The notes: generated by a model not told the origin, from the sequence alone. A stretch of 64,000 nucleotides of DNA from Muribaculaceae bacterium (GCA_022510405.1 JAFLTP010000011.1:32075-96074); one strand, 5' to 3'; positions 1-9,506 are shown, counted from the first letter of the stretch. Translations and numbers: made by a program.

Positions 1-259
1 TATCATAATTTAAAGAACAGAACGAATCTATTTCTTGATCCGAGCCGGGGGCCTGATGTCCGAATTGGTTGCATGGGAAATCCAAAATTTCCAAACCCTT
101 ATCCTTATACTTCTTATATAAATCTTCCAGTCCCTTGTATTGAGGAGTAAAACCACATCCTGTTGCTGTATTGACTATCAACAGAACTTTTCCTTTAAAC
201 TGTGACAAGGATATCACCTGACCCTTGTTGTTGGTTACATTAAAATCATATATTTCCAT
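1..259 (-). CDS. glutathione peroxidase, N-terminal part (cut by window edge)
   Basis: The first 86 codons of a thiol peroxidase of the glutathione peroxidase family, which reduces hydroperoxides in the cytoplasm. The start is the ATG at 259-257. Visible motifs are NTATGCGFT, with the peroxidatic residue as Cys35 rather than selenocysteine, and [12 protein letters not shown] around residues 61-72 with Cys63. This Cys-type form usually takes electrons from thioredoxin (family knowledge). The C-terminal half, with the Trp motif, lies outside the window. A 12-bp inverted repeat sits just upstream of the start. The family is clear; the exact reductant is not visible. Confidence 0.93.
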   Translation of the reverse strand, partial: MEIYDFNVTNNKGQVISLSQFKGKVLLIVNTATGCGFTPQYKGLEDLYKKYKDKGLEILDFPCNQFGHQAPGSDQEIDSFCSLNYD

Positions 260-265
260 TTTATC

Positions 266-300
266 TTTATTATTTGTTTGATATTATAACAAATAATAAA
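266..300. promoter_or_regulatory. 12-bp perfect inverted repeat upstream of the glutathione peroxidase
   Basis: TTTATTATTTGT at 266-277 is the exact reverse complement of ACAAATAATAAA at 289-300, with an 11-bp spacer. It starts 7 bp upstream of the peroxidase ATG. It lacks a GC stem and T-run, so it does not look like an intrinsic terminator for the polymerase gene upstream. An operator for a peroxide- or metal-responsive repressor is possible but not shown. Confidence 0.4.
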
Positions 301-344
301 TACAAATGGATTTATTAACTTATTGAATTTTAGGATTTACCTTG

Positions 345-1835
345 TTATGCTTTATGTCCACCTATTTGTTGATTCCTATTTTTTTGAGTAGCCCCCTCAC
401 AATAATTCAATCCCCGTAGCACTACATTTTTACCGAATTTCTTTCTCAAATGAAGCAAAGCTTCTTGTTGACACCTTTCTTTAGCTAAGGCCCGCTTTTC
501 TTGTTCTTGATGTTTTAGACTTTTCTCATAATCCGAGAATAAATCAAGCTGGAAAGCATATTTCTGTTTGTTTATTTTATCTTCCTCAATCAAATGATTT
601 ATCGAAAGCGTTAGACGCCTTATCAACAGATTATCATTCACAATCCTGTCGTATAGTTCTCCTGCCTTCTCAATAAGTATTTTTGATGACGATGTGGGAT
701 GATCAATGTTGATTGTTCCATGGCTATGAACAGGGACATTTCTACCATAATAATCCTTTTTAATCTGACCCTTATATTTAGAACGTATTGAATTATTTGT
801 CAATGACTCTACATCATATCCTATTGTTAGGACCAGCTGATCTGTCACAATACCTTGTTCCAGCAAATCAAAAGATATAGAGTCAGCCATTTCCAAAACA
901 ACTGTCCGAGCGTTTTCTGCCGTGTATGGTTCTTGAAGTACCTGTCCACTACTCATTGATTTTGTGTCAGGTTGATAACTTTTAATATCTCTCATCGTTA
1001 CTGGTTCCCAACCCCATGCATGGTCAATCAATAGTTCGGCATTTACTCCAAAAAGTCTATAAAGAAGTTCTTCATTTTTGATTGAACATAGAGCAATATC
1101 TCCCATGGTAAAAATATTGTATTGGGCAAGATTCTTGGCATACCCTCTTCCTACACGCCAAAAATCAGTCAACGGCCTATGATCCCAGAGCTCCTTTCGA
1201 TATCTCATCTCATCCAACTCAGCAATCCTGACTCCATCTTTATCAGGTTTCATTTTCTTGGCCACTATATCCATTGCTATTTTGCTAAGATACAAATTAG
1301 TACCGATTCCAGCTGTTGCAGTGATACCTGTTTCCTTTAACACAGCCCTTATAATTGTCATTGCCAATTCATGAGCAGACATTTTATATGTACTGAGATA
1401 AGACGTTACATCGATGAAAACTTCATCTATGGAATAGACATGAATATCATCCGGAGCTATAAAATTCTGATAAATATCATATATTCTGCTGCTATAATCT
1501 ATATAAAGTTGCATTCGGGGAGGAGCCACTAAATAATCAACTTCAAATTCCGGATGGTTGTTGAGGACTTTTGCTGAATAAGATTTACCGGCTTTTCCAC
1601 GCTCAAAATTTACATCCCTAATTCTTTGACTCACCTCAAAAAGACGTGGCCTTCCGCCGGTACCATATGCTTTTAAAGCAGGGGAAACTGCAAGACAGAT
1701 TGTCTTTTCAGTTCTTGTAGGATCTGCCACTACCAGACATGTATCGAGGGGATCCAATCCTCTCTCAATACATTCCACTGAAGCATAAAAGCTCTTAAGA
1801 TCAATGGCTATATATTGGTTGAAAGGTATCTTCAC
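345..1835 (-). CDS. Y-family (UmuC/DinB-like) translesion DNA polymerase
   Basis: A 496-aa error-prone DNA polymerase that would bypass damaged template bases. The N-terminal palm motif IDLKSFYASVE (about residues 11-21) and the catalytic YSIDEVFID motif (about 134-142) carry the metal-binding acidic residues. Finger, thumb and little-finger regions follow. Near residue 429 the motif QLDLF matches a bacterial beta-clamp-binding peptide. The start is a GTG at 1835; an AGGAG about ten bases upstream supports it. No UmuD partner lies beside it. The length and the long finger insertion are closer to UmuC-like proteins than to short DinB. A 16-bp palindrome overlaps the likely promoter, consistent with damage control (inference). 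Confidence 0.92.
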   Translation of the reverse strand: MKIPFNQYIAIDLKSFYASVECIERGLDPLDTCLVVADPTRTEKTICLAVSPALKAYGTGGRPRLFEVSQRIRDVNFERGKAGKSYSAKVLNNHPEFEVDYLVAPPRMQLYIDYSSRIYDIYQNFIAPDDIHVYSIDEVFIDVTSYLSTYKMSAHELAMTIIRAVLKETGITATAGIGTNLYLSKIAMDIVAKKMKPDKDGVRIAELDEMRYRKELWDHRPLTDFWRVGRGYAKNLAQYNIFTMGDIALCSIKNEELLYRLFGVNAELLIDHAWGWEPVTMRDIKSYQPDTKSMSSGQVLQEPYTAENARTVVLEMADSISFDLLEQGIVTDQLVLTIGYDVESLTNNSIRSKYKGQIKKDYYGRNVPVHSHGTINIDHPTSSSKILIEKAGELYDRIVNDNLLIRRLTLSINHLIEEDKINKQKYAFQLDLFSDYEKSLKHQEQEKRALAKERCQQEALLHLRKKFGKNVVLRGLNYCEGATQKNRNQQIGGHKA

Positions 1836-1856
1836 AACAATAAACTCCTCACATTA

Positions 1857-1872
1857 AAAGATAGCTATCTTT
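1857..1872. promoter_or_regulatory. perfect 16-bp palindrome in the Y-polymerase promoter region
   Basis: AAAGATAGCTATCTTT is exactly self-complementary and ends 21 bp upstream of the GTG start of the Y-family polymerase. On the minus strand it contains TATCTTTT, one base from the TAnnTTTG -7 element, so a bound repressor would block polymerase. A LexA-like or other damage-response operator is a reasonable guess. Confidence 0.45.
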
Positions 1873-1915
1873 GCCAAGCTGCCAATCCATATATGAAAAA
1901 CCGAGAAATAAATAT

Positions 1916-2536
1916 TTATTTGGGATTAGAATTTAGAATGAAATTAACAATAAGGTTTGATGATTTTAAATTATCAGTGTTTTGATCTGGATTTTCCAAC
2001 GTCCCCTCTAATGCTTCGGTCACCATAACTGCATTGTTATAAAGAGGAGTTGTAACTTGAATAAGATCCACCTGTTCAAGATCGTTAGAATCAAATACAG
2101 AAATATAACCGGTAAGTTTTCCATCATTTCTTTCCCTTTCTTTAACCTCTGCCAAAACAAAGATATATTCAGGTGAAGTTGATTCTAAATTCTTAGATTT
2201 TTCCTTGATGATATTTTGTATATTTTGAAGAGTCTGGAGGTTCTTTTCTGCAACTTGCTGTAGTCCTCTAGTCATATTAACGCGATAGTCAAGCCGAGCC
2301 TTATATGCCTGATCCCTATAATCTTTATATTCTTCTGCCAATAATGCCAGTGGCAATTTTGATTTAACCACTTCATAAGATTCCATCTTTGCTCCTCTTG
2401 GCAAAGATTTTTCAGTTTTAATCACGGCGTTAGCCTCTTCACTATTTAAATTGGAATCAATTTTTACAGAGGATCCTCCACATGAGGCAAATAACACACC
2501 AATAATAAATGACGTTAAAAATATTATTTTTTTCAT
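1916..2536 (-). CDS. predicted lipoprotein of unknown function
   Basis: A 206-aa exported protein I do not recognise. A hydrophobic signal segment ends in the lipobox LFASC, so lipidation at Cys19 is predicted. The mature part is polar. A helical stretch at about residues 70-120 is rich in Glu, Lys and Gln, and the segment after it reads like beta strands (KLTGYISVFDS). It stands alone between the Y-polymerase and the TonB receptor genes, with a candidate promoter about 50 bp upstream. It probably sits in the periplasm or outer membrane. Confidence 0.8.
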   Translation of the reverse strand: MKKIIFLTSFIIGVLFASCGGSSVKIDSNLNSEEANAVIKTEKSLPRGAKMESYEVVKSKLPLALLAEEYKDYRDQAYKARLDYRVNMTRGLQQVAEKNLQTLQNIQNIIKEKSKNLESTSPEYIFVLAEVKERERNDGKLTGYISVFDSNDLEQVDLIQVTTPLYNNAVMVTEALEGTLENPDQNTDNLKSSNLIVNFILNSNPK

Positions 2537-2587
2537 AGGATTTAGTTGATTATAATTTCTTCCATTTTTAGATACACTCTAATAAAG

Positions 2588-2595
2588 CAAAATTA
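2588..2595 (-). promoter_or_regulatory. candidate -7 element (TAATTTTG) of the lipoprotein gene
   Basis: Minus-strand TAATTTTG matches the Bacteroidota TAnnTTTG -7 consensus and would give a leader of about 45 nt. No clear -33 TTTG is seen. Confidence 0.35.
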
Positions 2596-2753
2596 CCAAA
2601 AACAATCTAATCTTCCCAATAATGGTTAACCATCTCTTTGAAATTCGATTATACTTTTTATCAAAGAAGATTATCCTTTTAGAACAAAAATAAATAATCT
2701 AAATATGAATATGAAGACAATGGATAAAAAACCACATGGGTTAAAAACATTGA

Positions 2754-2778
2754 ATGTTGAAGATCTTCTCTTCAACAT
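2754..2778 (-). terminator. candidate terminator of the TonB-receptor gene
   Basis: ATGTTGAAGA and TCTTCAACAT form a perfect 10-bp stem with a 5-nt loop. On the minus strand the hairpin is followed within about 10 nt by TTTTTAA. It lies about 85 nt past the receptor stop codon. The T-run is short and slightly displaced. Confidence 0.5.
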
Positions 2779-2863
2779 CCAATAAAAGGTCTTTTTAGTA
2801 AGTTATCTATCTAAAACCAACATTAAAAATACTATTAAATTTAATTAACTCTATATTTATATG

Positions 2864-4756
2864 TTAAAATTTTAACTCAACCCCTCCCATTACTGTAATG
2901 CCTGGCATTGGGCAACCATACATCACTTCATATTTCTTATCGAAAAGATTATCAAGTTTTAAAAATACCGTTACAGGTATTTTTGAACTGAATGTATAGG
3001 CACCTCTTAAGTTGACCAAGAAATAGCTTACAGTTCCTTCAGGATTACCATTCTGAAGGCTCCAAATATTATTATTTTCCAATTCAAATTCAAAATTGCC
3101 CGGGTTGAAAGCCAAGGAGAGATCCAATTTATTCTTGGGAGCATACAACACCTCTTTATTATCAGTGTGCAGATAAGCGTATCCGGCATAGATTTGCCAT
3201 TTTGGAAGGAAATGCCAGGTTGCATCAAGTTCAAATCCTTTATTTTTGAATTTACCGGTATTCATATTTAACGGTCTGCCATCTACCATCCCGGTTTGAA
3301 TCATATCTTTGCCATCAATAAAATATAACGCGACTCCATAATTCAATTTTCCTGAGCATACAGTTTGACGATAAGACAATTCATAATTTAAAAGATATTC
3401 CGGTTTGAGATTGGCATTTGCAGGATTATAAAGATATAACTCCCTGATATTAGGAGATCGGAAACCTTTTCCGAACGAAAATTTAATCTCCGATTGTTCC
3501 ATCGGTCTTACAATAAAACCGGCTTGAGGCACCCAAACATTTCCAAATTGTGAATTATGTTGGAGACGAACACCTCCATTTATAGAAAGCAGATTATGGA
3601 TAAAACTTTGCTGCATCATAACATATCCTGACACCTCATTTTCATTATATTTGCTTTCCGATCTTGAATAAGGTCTGCCTTCATTATTTGGGTCAAAAAC
3701 TATTTCTTTTTCAGTATTGAATACGTGTCCACCCCAATGTTGGAAATCAATACCTACCGAAAGGTCATTTCCAATCCATGGATTGATAGTTTCGAATAAT
3801 GAGAAACCCATATTGTAATCTTTTAGATGGAAAATATAATGACGAGGAGCTGAGCCCGGAGCATTTCCATCGTCGATGGTATGTCTTCCCCAATTTATAT
3901 ATGCCTGAACACCACCATTCACCCTTTCATATCTATTATTGGCATAAATTGCTGCGTTACCACGGAAAACCTCAGTCCACATGTTTTCCAATGGATCTTG
4001 AATTGTACCTGGATTGTTAGCTTTGCTTTGTGTCATATCCACATTGGTTCCTATGCTCCAGTGAGAAGTCGGCGCATACTGGAATTGGATGTATTGATTT
4101 GCCAACCAATAATCACTATTAGGTCGGTTATTATTGCTTCGCTCCAATTGACCGGCTACTACTGCTGAGATTTTATCTTTTTTATAACCGGTCATTAAAT
4201 TAAATTTAGAAGTATAATAAGATCCGAACATTGCCCTTGCTCTCCCGGAAAAACCTTCCTTGGTTTGGCTTTTAGTAATGATATTAACAGAACCACCCAT
4301 AGCTCCGGAACCATAAAGAATAGAAGAAGGCCCTTTTACTACTTCAACTTTTTCTACTCCATTCACAGCGTAAGTATCAGGATTTGCATGTCCATAAAAT
4401 CCAGCCCATGTAGGAATGCCATCTATCATGAAAAGAATTTGATTGCCACCTCCTACACCACGAATTTTCACTGTACCGGCCGAACCTGTTGATGCTCCAT
4501 AACCTATCATTCCCCTTTGACTCACAAACATTCCTGGTATGTGATTTTGAAGAATAGGTAATAATGAGGTTTCAGTGGATTTTTCAATTTCTTGTGAATT
4601 CACAACAGTGACATCCATTGGAGTCAATAAAACATTGGCTTTTTCAGGTGATGTCACAACCACTTCCTGAAGAATGGTGGTATCAGGCAATTCCTGAGCA
4701 TAAAATGTCATAACTTGGATTAAAAGGGCTATGACAAAAAGCAATCTGGTTTTCAT
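2864..4756 (-). CDS. TonB-dependent outer-membrane receptor
   Basis: A 630-aa outer-membrane receptor that would import a scarce ligand with energy from TonB-ExbBD. A signal peptide ends near residue 20. A TonB-box-like stretch (ILQEVVVTS) follows, then a plug domain with the motifs VKIRGVGGG and VEVVKGPSSILYGSGAMGG. The rest is a predicted 22-strand barrel ending in Phe, as is usual. It lacks the N-terminal CarboxypepD-like domain of SusC proteins and has no SusD partner, so a metal chelate or cobalamin-type ligand is more likely than a glycan. No cobalamin riboswitch was seen in the 163 bp upstream, so the ligand is open. Confidence 0.92.
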   Translation of the reverse strand: MKTRLLFVIALLIQVMTFYAQELPDTTILQEVVVTSPEKANVLLTPMDVTVVNSQEIEKSTETSLLPILQNHIPGMFVSQRGMIGYGASTGSAGTVKIRGVGGGNQILFMIDGIPTWAGFYGHANPDTYAVNGVEKVEVVKGPSSILYGSGAMGGSVNIITKSQTKEGFSGRARAMFGSYYTSKFNLMTGYKKDKISAVVAGQLERSNNNRPNSDYWLANQYIQFQYAPTSHWSIGTNVDMTQSKANNPGTIQDPLENMWTEVFRGNAAIYANNRYERVNGGVQAYINWGRHTIDDGNAPGSAPRHYIFHLKDYNMGFSLFETINPWIGNDLSVGIDFQHWGGHVFNTEKEIVFDPNNEGRPYSRSESKYNENEVSGYVMMQQSFIHNLLSINGGVRLQHNSQFGNVWVPQAGFIVRPMEQSEIKFSFGKGFRSPNIRELYLYNPANANLKPEYLLNYELSYRQTVCSGKLNYGVALYFIDGKDMIQTGMVDGRPLNMNTGKFKNKGFELDATWHFLPKWQIYAGYAYLHTDNKEVLYAPKNKLDLSLAFNPGNFEFELENNNIWSLQNGNPEGTVSYFLVNLRGAYTFSSKIPVTVFLKLDNLFDKKYEVMYGCPMPGITVMGGVELKF

Positions 4757-4819
4757 AAATTCATTTTAATTTATTTGGTTCTATTTCATGAAACAAAAAT
4801 ATTCTATCAATAACCACTG

Positions 4820-4827
4820 CAAAGTTA
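4820..4827 (-). promoter_or_regulatory. candidate -7 element (TAACTTTG) of the TonB receptor
   Basis: Minus-strand TAACTTTG fits the TAnnTTTG consensus and would start a transcript about 57 nt before the receptor ATG. The surrounding 163-bp divergent region is very AT-rich and shows no riboswitch or clear Fur-type palindrome. Confidence 0.45.
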
Positions 4828-4919
4828 GTAAAATATTTTAATATTATGTAATATTTCACTAATTTAGCAACACGATATAACTTATAATTAAAAATAATAT
4901 AACTTATATTTTATAAATT

Positions 4920-5555
4920 ATGAAACTTATCTTTTGTTTACTTTTATTTATATTGCCCGGGAACTTATTTTGCCAAAACAATATATCAAGAACTGATTCC
5001 ATAAGAAATTCACTTTTATATCAAAAAAGAAATTATCCTTCCTCTCAATATCGGGATGTGTATAAAAACTTTATGCAAGACTTTTACGGACCCGGACATT
5101 TAATCAACAATAAAATGGTTGCATGCGATAATTTAAAAAAGGAACTTAATTCCACGGCCATTTTTGATGGACCTGATTTTGAACCAACGGGATTTAAGGG
5201 AAATTTTTATAGAGTGAACCTACGATTAATAGCATATGGAAAAATACCTTATGAAACATTCCTTAATGCCTTCGTTGAGAGTGTACAATCAATCGTTCCG
5301 CCTGAACCATCATTTTGGATGAATACATGGGAAGAGATAGACAATGTGATCCGGGATATGAATTGGCACTTTAGTAATGAAGAAAATGACAGAATATATT
5401 TAAAAGAACAATTTGAAAAAGAAGACTTTGTGGTTCATCACAGCGAATCTTATAATGAAAATGTCAATTTCCATTATCGAATAATATCAAAAGAAAATTT
5501 TCAAAAGATTATTTTGCCCTTCTTGGAAAATAAAAAGTTAAGAAAGAAAGATTAA
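4920..5555 (+). CDS. conserved-looking exported protein of unknown function
   Basis: A 211-aa protein with an N-terminal signal peptide ending near LFCQ (about residue 19). The motif FMQDFYGPGHLI (about residues 51-62) and the Trp/Pro-rich stretch PPEPSFWMNTW look like conserved positions. The composition is that of a soluble periplasmic protein with no lipobox at a convincing place. It is transcribed away from the TonB receptor, and its own promoter was not identified. I can assign no function. Confidence 0.75.
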   Translation: MKLIFCLLLFILPGNLFCQNNISRTDSIRNSLLYQKRNYPSSQYRDVYKNFMQDFYGPGHLINNKMVACDNLKKELNSTAIFDGPDFEPTGFKGNFYRVNLRLIAYGKIPYETFLNAFVESVQSIVPPEPSFWMNTWEEIDNVIRDMNWHFSNEENDRIYLKEQFEKEDFVVHHSESYNENVNFHYRIISKENFQKIILPFLENKKLRKKD

Positions 5556-5596
5556 ACCATTATATAAAGAAGACTAATACTTTCTTCGATAGTCTC

Positions 5597-6157
5597 CTAA
5601 ATATTTTTAATGAATTTAGCTGGCACACCACCTACTACTGTTCCTGGATCAACATTTTTAGTTACTACAGAACCGGCCGCAACTACCGCATTATCACCAA
5701 TCTTAACACCCGCCAATATAGTGGAATTACTCCCAATCCAAACATTATTTCCCAACTCTATTCTTTTTGGAATACAAACCCATCTTCTTTCAGGTTGCAG
5801 ATCATGATTCAAGGTGGCCAAAACAACATTATGACCAATCAAACAGTTGTTACCAATCTTAATACCGCCTTGATCCTGAAATTGACAACATGCATTTATG
5901 AAAACATTGTCTCCTAGTTCTATATTTCTTCCAAAATCCGTGTAAAAAGGTGGGAAAACTCTAAGAGATTCGGGAACCTTATATCCAAGCAACTCAGACA
6001 TCAATTCTCTGATCTCTTCCATGGGATGATATTTATTGTTTAGTTCACAAGTTATTTTACGTGCCCTATCACTTTGTTTATTCAGGACTTCAAATAATTC
6101 CTCTGTATCAAACGGTCTTCCACTATGTGAGTGGGCCTTAAATTCTTCTATTGTCAT
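5597..6157 (-). CDS. hexapeptide-repeat sugar O-acetyltransferase (maltose acetyltransferase type)
   Basis: A 186-aa acetyl-CoA-dependent O-acetyltransferase of the left-handed beta-helix fold. An N-terminal helical Mac-type segment (residues about 5-60) precedes repeated hexapeptides such as IELGDN, IKIGNN and VKIGDN. The catalytic His is in ATLNHD near residue 114, and the C-terminal VVGGVPAKFIKNI closes the family signature. Members act on sugars or nodulation factors in the cytoplasm; the acceptor here is unknown. It follows mltF by 32 bp and may be the last gene of the recJ-recQ-mltF run. Confidence 0.9.
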   Translation of the reverse strand: MTIEEFKAHSHSGRPFDTEELFEVLNKQSDRARKITCELNNKYHPMEEIRELMSELLGYKVPESLRVFPPFYTDFGRNIELGDNVFINACCQFQDQGGIKIGNNCLIGHNVVLATLNHDLQPERRWVCIPKRIELGNNVWIGSNSTILAGVKIGDNAVVAAGSVVTKNVDPGTVVGGVPAKFIKNI

Positions 6158-6189
6158 ATTTACTTATTTAGTAAAATATTAATCATTTA

Positions 6190-7581
6190 TTATTGTAAAA
6201 CAGATTGAAGATAATTATAGATTCCAATTACATGGTCAACAAAATCAACTGTCTCACGACCACGAAAATAACCATGCTTCACAACCGGGTCATTATAATA
6301 TTCAGGTCTTGATTTCATGAGCGCCGATATGGAAACATTCCCGGTCCATTTTTGAGGATCTAAACCATGTTTTTGCGCAAGAGCAATAGAGTCATAAATG
6401 TGGCCCAGTCCGGAATTATAAGAAGCTACCACAAATTTCATTCTTTCTTCAGGATCTTCAATTTTGTCTGATAAAGCTTTGTCAAGTTTAGAAATAATAC
6501 GTGTTGCAGCCAAAACATTTGAATCCGGATTTCCTAAGGAACCGGGTTCCACTCCCACGGCCTCTGCAGTGTTCGGCATGACCTGCATAAGGCCGAAAGC
6601 TCCAAAACGAGAAGCCACGGATGGATTGAACCTCGACTCACAAAAGGCAATAGCTGCCAATAATTTCCAATCATACCCTGATCTGTCGGCATATTTTTTA
6701 AAGAGAGGATCATAAGCAGAAACTGGCTTACCCTTTGATAGATTCATTTTTTTGAAATAATCAAGATTGGCGTCGTAAATTTCATTTAGATTATTATCAT
6801 AGTATCTTTTATAGATATCCTTTATAAATTCCGAAGAATGGGTTCTGTTTTCCCATCTGTCAATTTTAGCCGCAAGACTATCCAGGCCTAAGCCAACAGC
6901 CCACGAAGCCGCCTGATCAGAACTGATTTTTAAAGAAGTATCCAATTGTGGAAACGAGCCTTTATACAATGAGGCTAATTGAGAATCTATCACCGTATAT
7001 TGCCATACTTCATTGTTTACCAATCTTAGTAAATCTTCACTTTCAATTGTATCACTCTCAAAAGGTATGATTTTGATTCCTCCTCCGAGCTCATCGTTTA
7101 AATTCAAAAGTCTATAATGATATTTAGAATCTTTCTCTACATAAATTTCCTTACCTATAAGTTCAGTGACATCATGAATTTCATTTTTCCCTTTTTTCTG
7201 AACCAATACCTGATTGCTGATTTCCACAGGTCCGCAATGCAACACCTCTTCTTTATATTCCGCGATGGCCGGTAACGGATAAGCTGCGAGATGCGCTTCT
7301 CCTGATTTTAATTTGTCTATTAAATCTGGGATATTGTTGACAGTAGTAATTTCCATTACAAGGCCTTCATCTTCAGCAAATTTTCTGGCATTGTCATAAT
7401 CTATTCCCATAGGTTCTCCCCTATAGTTGAAATAAGAAGTGGGACCATATAATGTTACCACTTTTAAAGTATCCAAATCATTTCCATGGTGATAACGATC
7501 CGATTTAGAATTTCCACATCCTCCTAAATTCATCATGAGGAAAGCCAGGAAGATAGTCAATATACCAAAAATTCTTTTCAT
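6190..7581 (-). CDS. mltF: membrane-bound lytic murein transglycosylase F
   Basis: A 463-aa lipoprotein that cleaves peptidoglycan glycan strands, forming 1,6-anhydromuramic ends. The lipobox LGGC places the lipid on Cys22. Residues about 40-270 form a solute-binding (SBP_bac_3) domain that in this family controls activity. The SLT domain follows (about 290-450), with the catalytic Glu in CESRFNPS near residue 316 and the motifs GAFGLMQVMPNTA and VASYNSGLGHIYD. It starts 2 bp after the recQ stop. The link to recQ looks positional rather than functional. Confidence 0.93.
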   Translation of the reverse strand: MKRIFGILTIFLAFLMMNLGGCGNSKSDRYHHGNDLDTLKVVTLYGPTSYFNYRGEPMGIDYDNARKFAEDEGLVMEITTVNNIPDLIDKLKSGEAHLAAYPLPAIAEYKEEVLHCGPVEISNQVLVQKKGKNEIHDVTELIGKEIYVEKDSKYHYRLLNLNDELGGGIKIIPFESDTIESEDLLRLVNNEVWQYTVIDSQLASLYKGSFPQLDTSLKISSDQAASWAVGLGLDSLAAKIDRWENRTHSSEFIKDIYKRYYDNNLNEIYDANLDYFKKMNLSKGKPVSAYDPLFKKYADRSGYDWKLLAAIAFCESRFNPSVASRFGAFGLMQVMPNTAEAVGVEPGSLGNPDSNVLAATRIISKLDKALSDKIEDPEERMKFVVASYNSGLGHIYDSIALAQKHGLDPQKWTGNVSISALMKSRPEYYNDPVVKHGYFRGRETVDFVDHVIGIYNYLQSVLQ

Positions 7582-7583
7582 GG

Positions 7584-9506
7584 TCAGTTAAGGAAATAAA
7601 GATTATCAGAAAGACGAACGAAACCCTCGTTGCATAGATAAGATAACGTCTCGGTAAGAACTGCCTTTGGTGATTTTAAATTTGTTTCAAGAGAAATAAA
7701 TCTGGAACCTTCGGGATGATTTCTTAAAAAATTCAAAATTTCATTTAAAGTGGAATCCGAATCCTTTGCTTTATTTTGGTGTTTCTTCTTTTCTCTACAT
7801 ACATCACATTTACCGCAATCATGAGAATCGGTTTCGCCGAAATATGCCAACATTCTTTTCACCCTGCATGATTTACCGTTAAAAGTATAGTCAATTACGG
7901 CCTCTGTTCTTTCCTGCATAATTCTTTTTCTATCCTCATATATATCCTTTCCAATAATAAGGCTTGATTTTTCTTCTCTTGCAGTAGGCAGATAAATTAA
8001 CGGAAGTCCTGAGCGAGGGATGAAACTTATTATCTTCATTTTATCTAAGGATTGAAGAGCATCGTAAACATCTGACGAATTAATTTTCAAAGCATCAGCA
8101 ATTTCGCTCTCCCTGATAAAAACAAAATCAGAGAAAAGCCCGGTATAAAGCCTCAAAGTTGTGGACAAAACATTTTCAATTGTTTTATTAGGGAACCTGA
8201 TATCATATAGTTCTTCCCTTTCACATAGAATTTTAAGTCTGGATCTTTTTTCAATATCCTCAATAAAATTCATGTAACCGGCTTGGCCCAAAAGTCTTAG
8301 TGAAGCACGACATTTTTTTTCATCCTGACCCTCAAATAAAGAACAGAATCTTGAAATATTGAATTCCTTAACTGATTCGTAACCTTCCCCGACTGAATAA
8401 TGGAGATGGTTACATATCTGTTCATAAGTAGTTTTAATAAACTGTCGTTCCGGGAAAGTTTCAGAAATTCTTCTATGAAGCAGTCCCTTGTCAGTTTTAG
8501 AAGAGAGCAAAACTGCAAATGAGTTTAATCCATCTCTCCCGGCACGACCGGCTTCCTGATAATACTCTTCAAGGGAAGGAGGCAGATCATAATGTATCAC
8601 AACTCTGACATCAGGTTTGTCTATTCCCATTCCAAAGGCATTAGTTGCAACCATCACTCTCACTATGCCCTGCTTCCAATCATTCTGTCTTGAGGTTTTT
8701 AACTGAGAGTCAATTCCGGCATGGTAGTAAGTGGAAGTTATACCAGCATTCGACAAATTTTCAGATATTTCTTTTGTCCTTTTTCTACTTCTTACATAAA
8801 CGATGGCACTGCCACTTGTTTTTGAAAGAATATTTAAAACGTCAAATATTTTAGTATCGGAATATCTTACTATATAACTTATATTTTCCCTGGAAAAACT
8901 TTTCTTAAAAATGTTTTTTTCTCGGAATGCGAGTTGTGACATTATGTCATTGGCCACAACTGGAGTCGCAGTGGCAGTAAGAGCCAATATGGGGATATCA
9001 GGGATCAATTTCCTAAGTTTCTTAATATTCAGGTAAGACGGACGGAAATCATACCCCCACTGAGAAATACAATGGGCCTCATCAACTGTTATAAAGTTGA
9101 TCTTTAGATTTCTAAGTTCCAATAGAAATCTTTCGTTTTGTAATTTTTCCGGCGAAACATAAATCAATCTTGCCTTACCATTCACAATGAGTTCCCAGGC
9201 TATACGATTCTCCTTTGTAGACATTCCGGAATGAAGAGCCACTGCCTTGATCCGAAGTTTTTTAAGGTTGTCAACCTGATCTTTCATAAGAGAGATAAGG
9301 GGAGTAACTACAAGTGTCACACCCGAATCAAAACAAAGAGCAGGAACCTGAAACGTTATTGATTTTCCTCCGCCTGTAGGCATAAGCCCCAATGTGTCCT
9401 TTCCATTAAGTAAAGAAAGGATGATTTCTTCCTGAAGAGGACGAAAAGAATTGTAACCCCAATATTTTTGGAGAACTTTTGCAATATCAGCAGAAGAGAA
9501 CTGCAT
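7584..9506 (-). CDS. recQ: ATP-dependent DNA helicase RecQ
   Basis: A 640-aa 3'-to-5' superfamily 2 helicase for recombination and stalled-fork repair. Walker A is MPTGGGKSITF (near residue 41), Walker B is VDEAHCISQWGYDFR and motif VI is QEAGRAGRDG. The RQC zinc site shows Cys in CRVKRML and DCGKCDVC (about residues 540-575). The C-terminal tail is a short helical region without an obvious HRDC domain. It lies 14 bp after recJ, so a recJ-recQ pair acting together in recombination is likely. Bacteroidales often carry more than one RecQ paralogue, so paralogue identity is not settled. Confidence 0.94.
   Translation of the reverse strand: MQFSSADIAKVLQKYWGYNSFRPLQEEIILSLLNGKDTLGLMPTGGGKSITFQVPALCFDSGVTLVVTPLISLMKDQVDNLKKLRIKAVALHSGMSTKENRIAWELIVNGKARLIYVSPEKLQNERFLLELRNLKINFITVDEAHCISQWGYDFRPSYLNIKKLRKLIPDIPILALTATATPVVANDIMSQLAFREKNIFKKSFSRENISYIVRYSDTKIFDVLNILSKTSGSAIVYVRSRKRTKEISENLSNAGITSTYYHAGIDSQLKTSRQNDWKQGIVRVMVATNAFGMGIDKPDVRVVIHYDLPPSLEEYYQEAGRAGRDGLNSFAVLLSSKTDKGLLHRRISETFPERQFIKTTYEQICNHLHYSVGEGYESVKEFNISRFCSLFEGQDEKKCRASLRLLGQAGYMNFIEDIEKRSRLKILCEREELYDIRFPNKTIENVLSTTLRLYTGLFSDFVFIRESEIADALKINSSDVYDALQSLDKMKIISFIPRSGLPLIYLPTAREEKSSLIIGKDIYEDRKRIMQERTEAVIDYTFNGKSCRVKRMLAYFGETDSHDCGKCDVCREKKKHQNKAKDSDSTLNEILNFLRNHPEGSRFISLETNLKSPKAVLTETLSYLCNEGFVRLSDNLYFLN

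Larger units (their letters stand above)
2537..2863. other. AT-rich intergenic stretch, 327 bp
   Basis: No gene was found here. It holds the candidate promoter of the lipoprotein gene near 2588-2595 and a hairpin at 2754-2778 that probably ends the TonB-receptor transcript. The rest (about 2600-2750) is AT-rich without visible structure. Confidence 0.6.

Noticed and set aside
4757..4919. Cobalamin riboswitch before the TonB receptor
   Set aside because: The gap is only 163 bp, very AT-rich, and shows no B12-box-like GC-rich conserved core.
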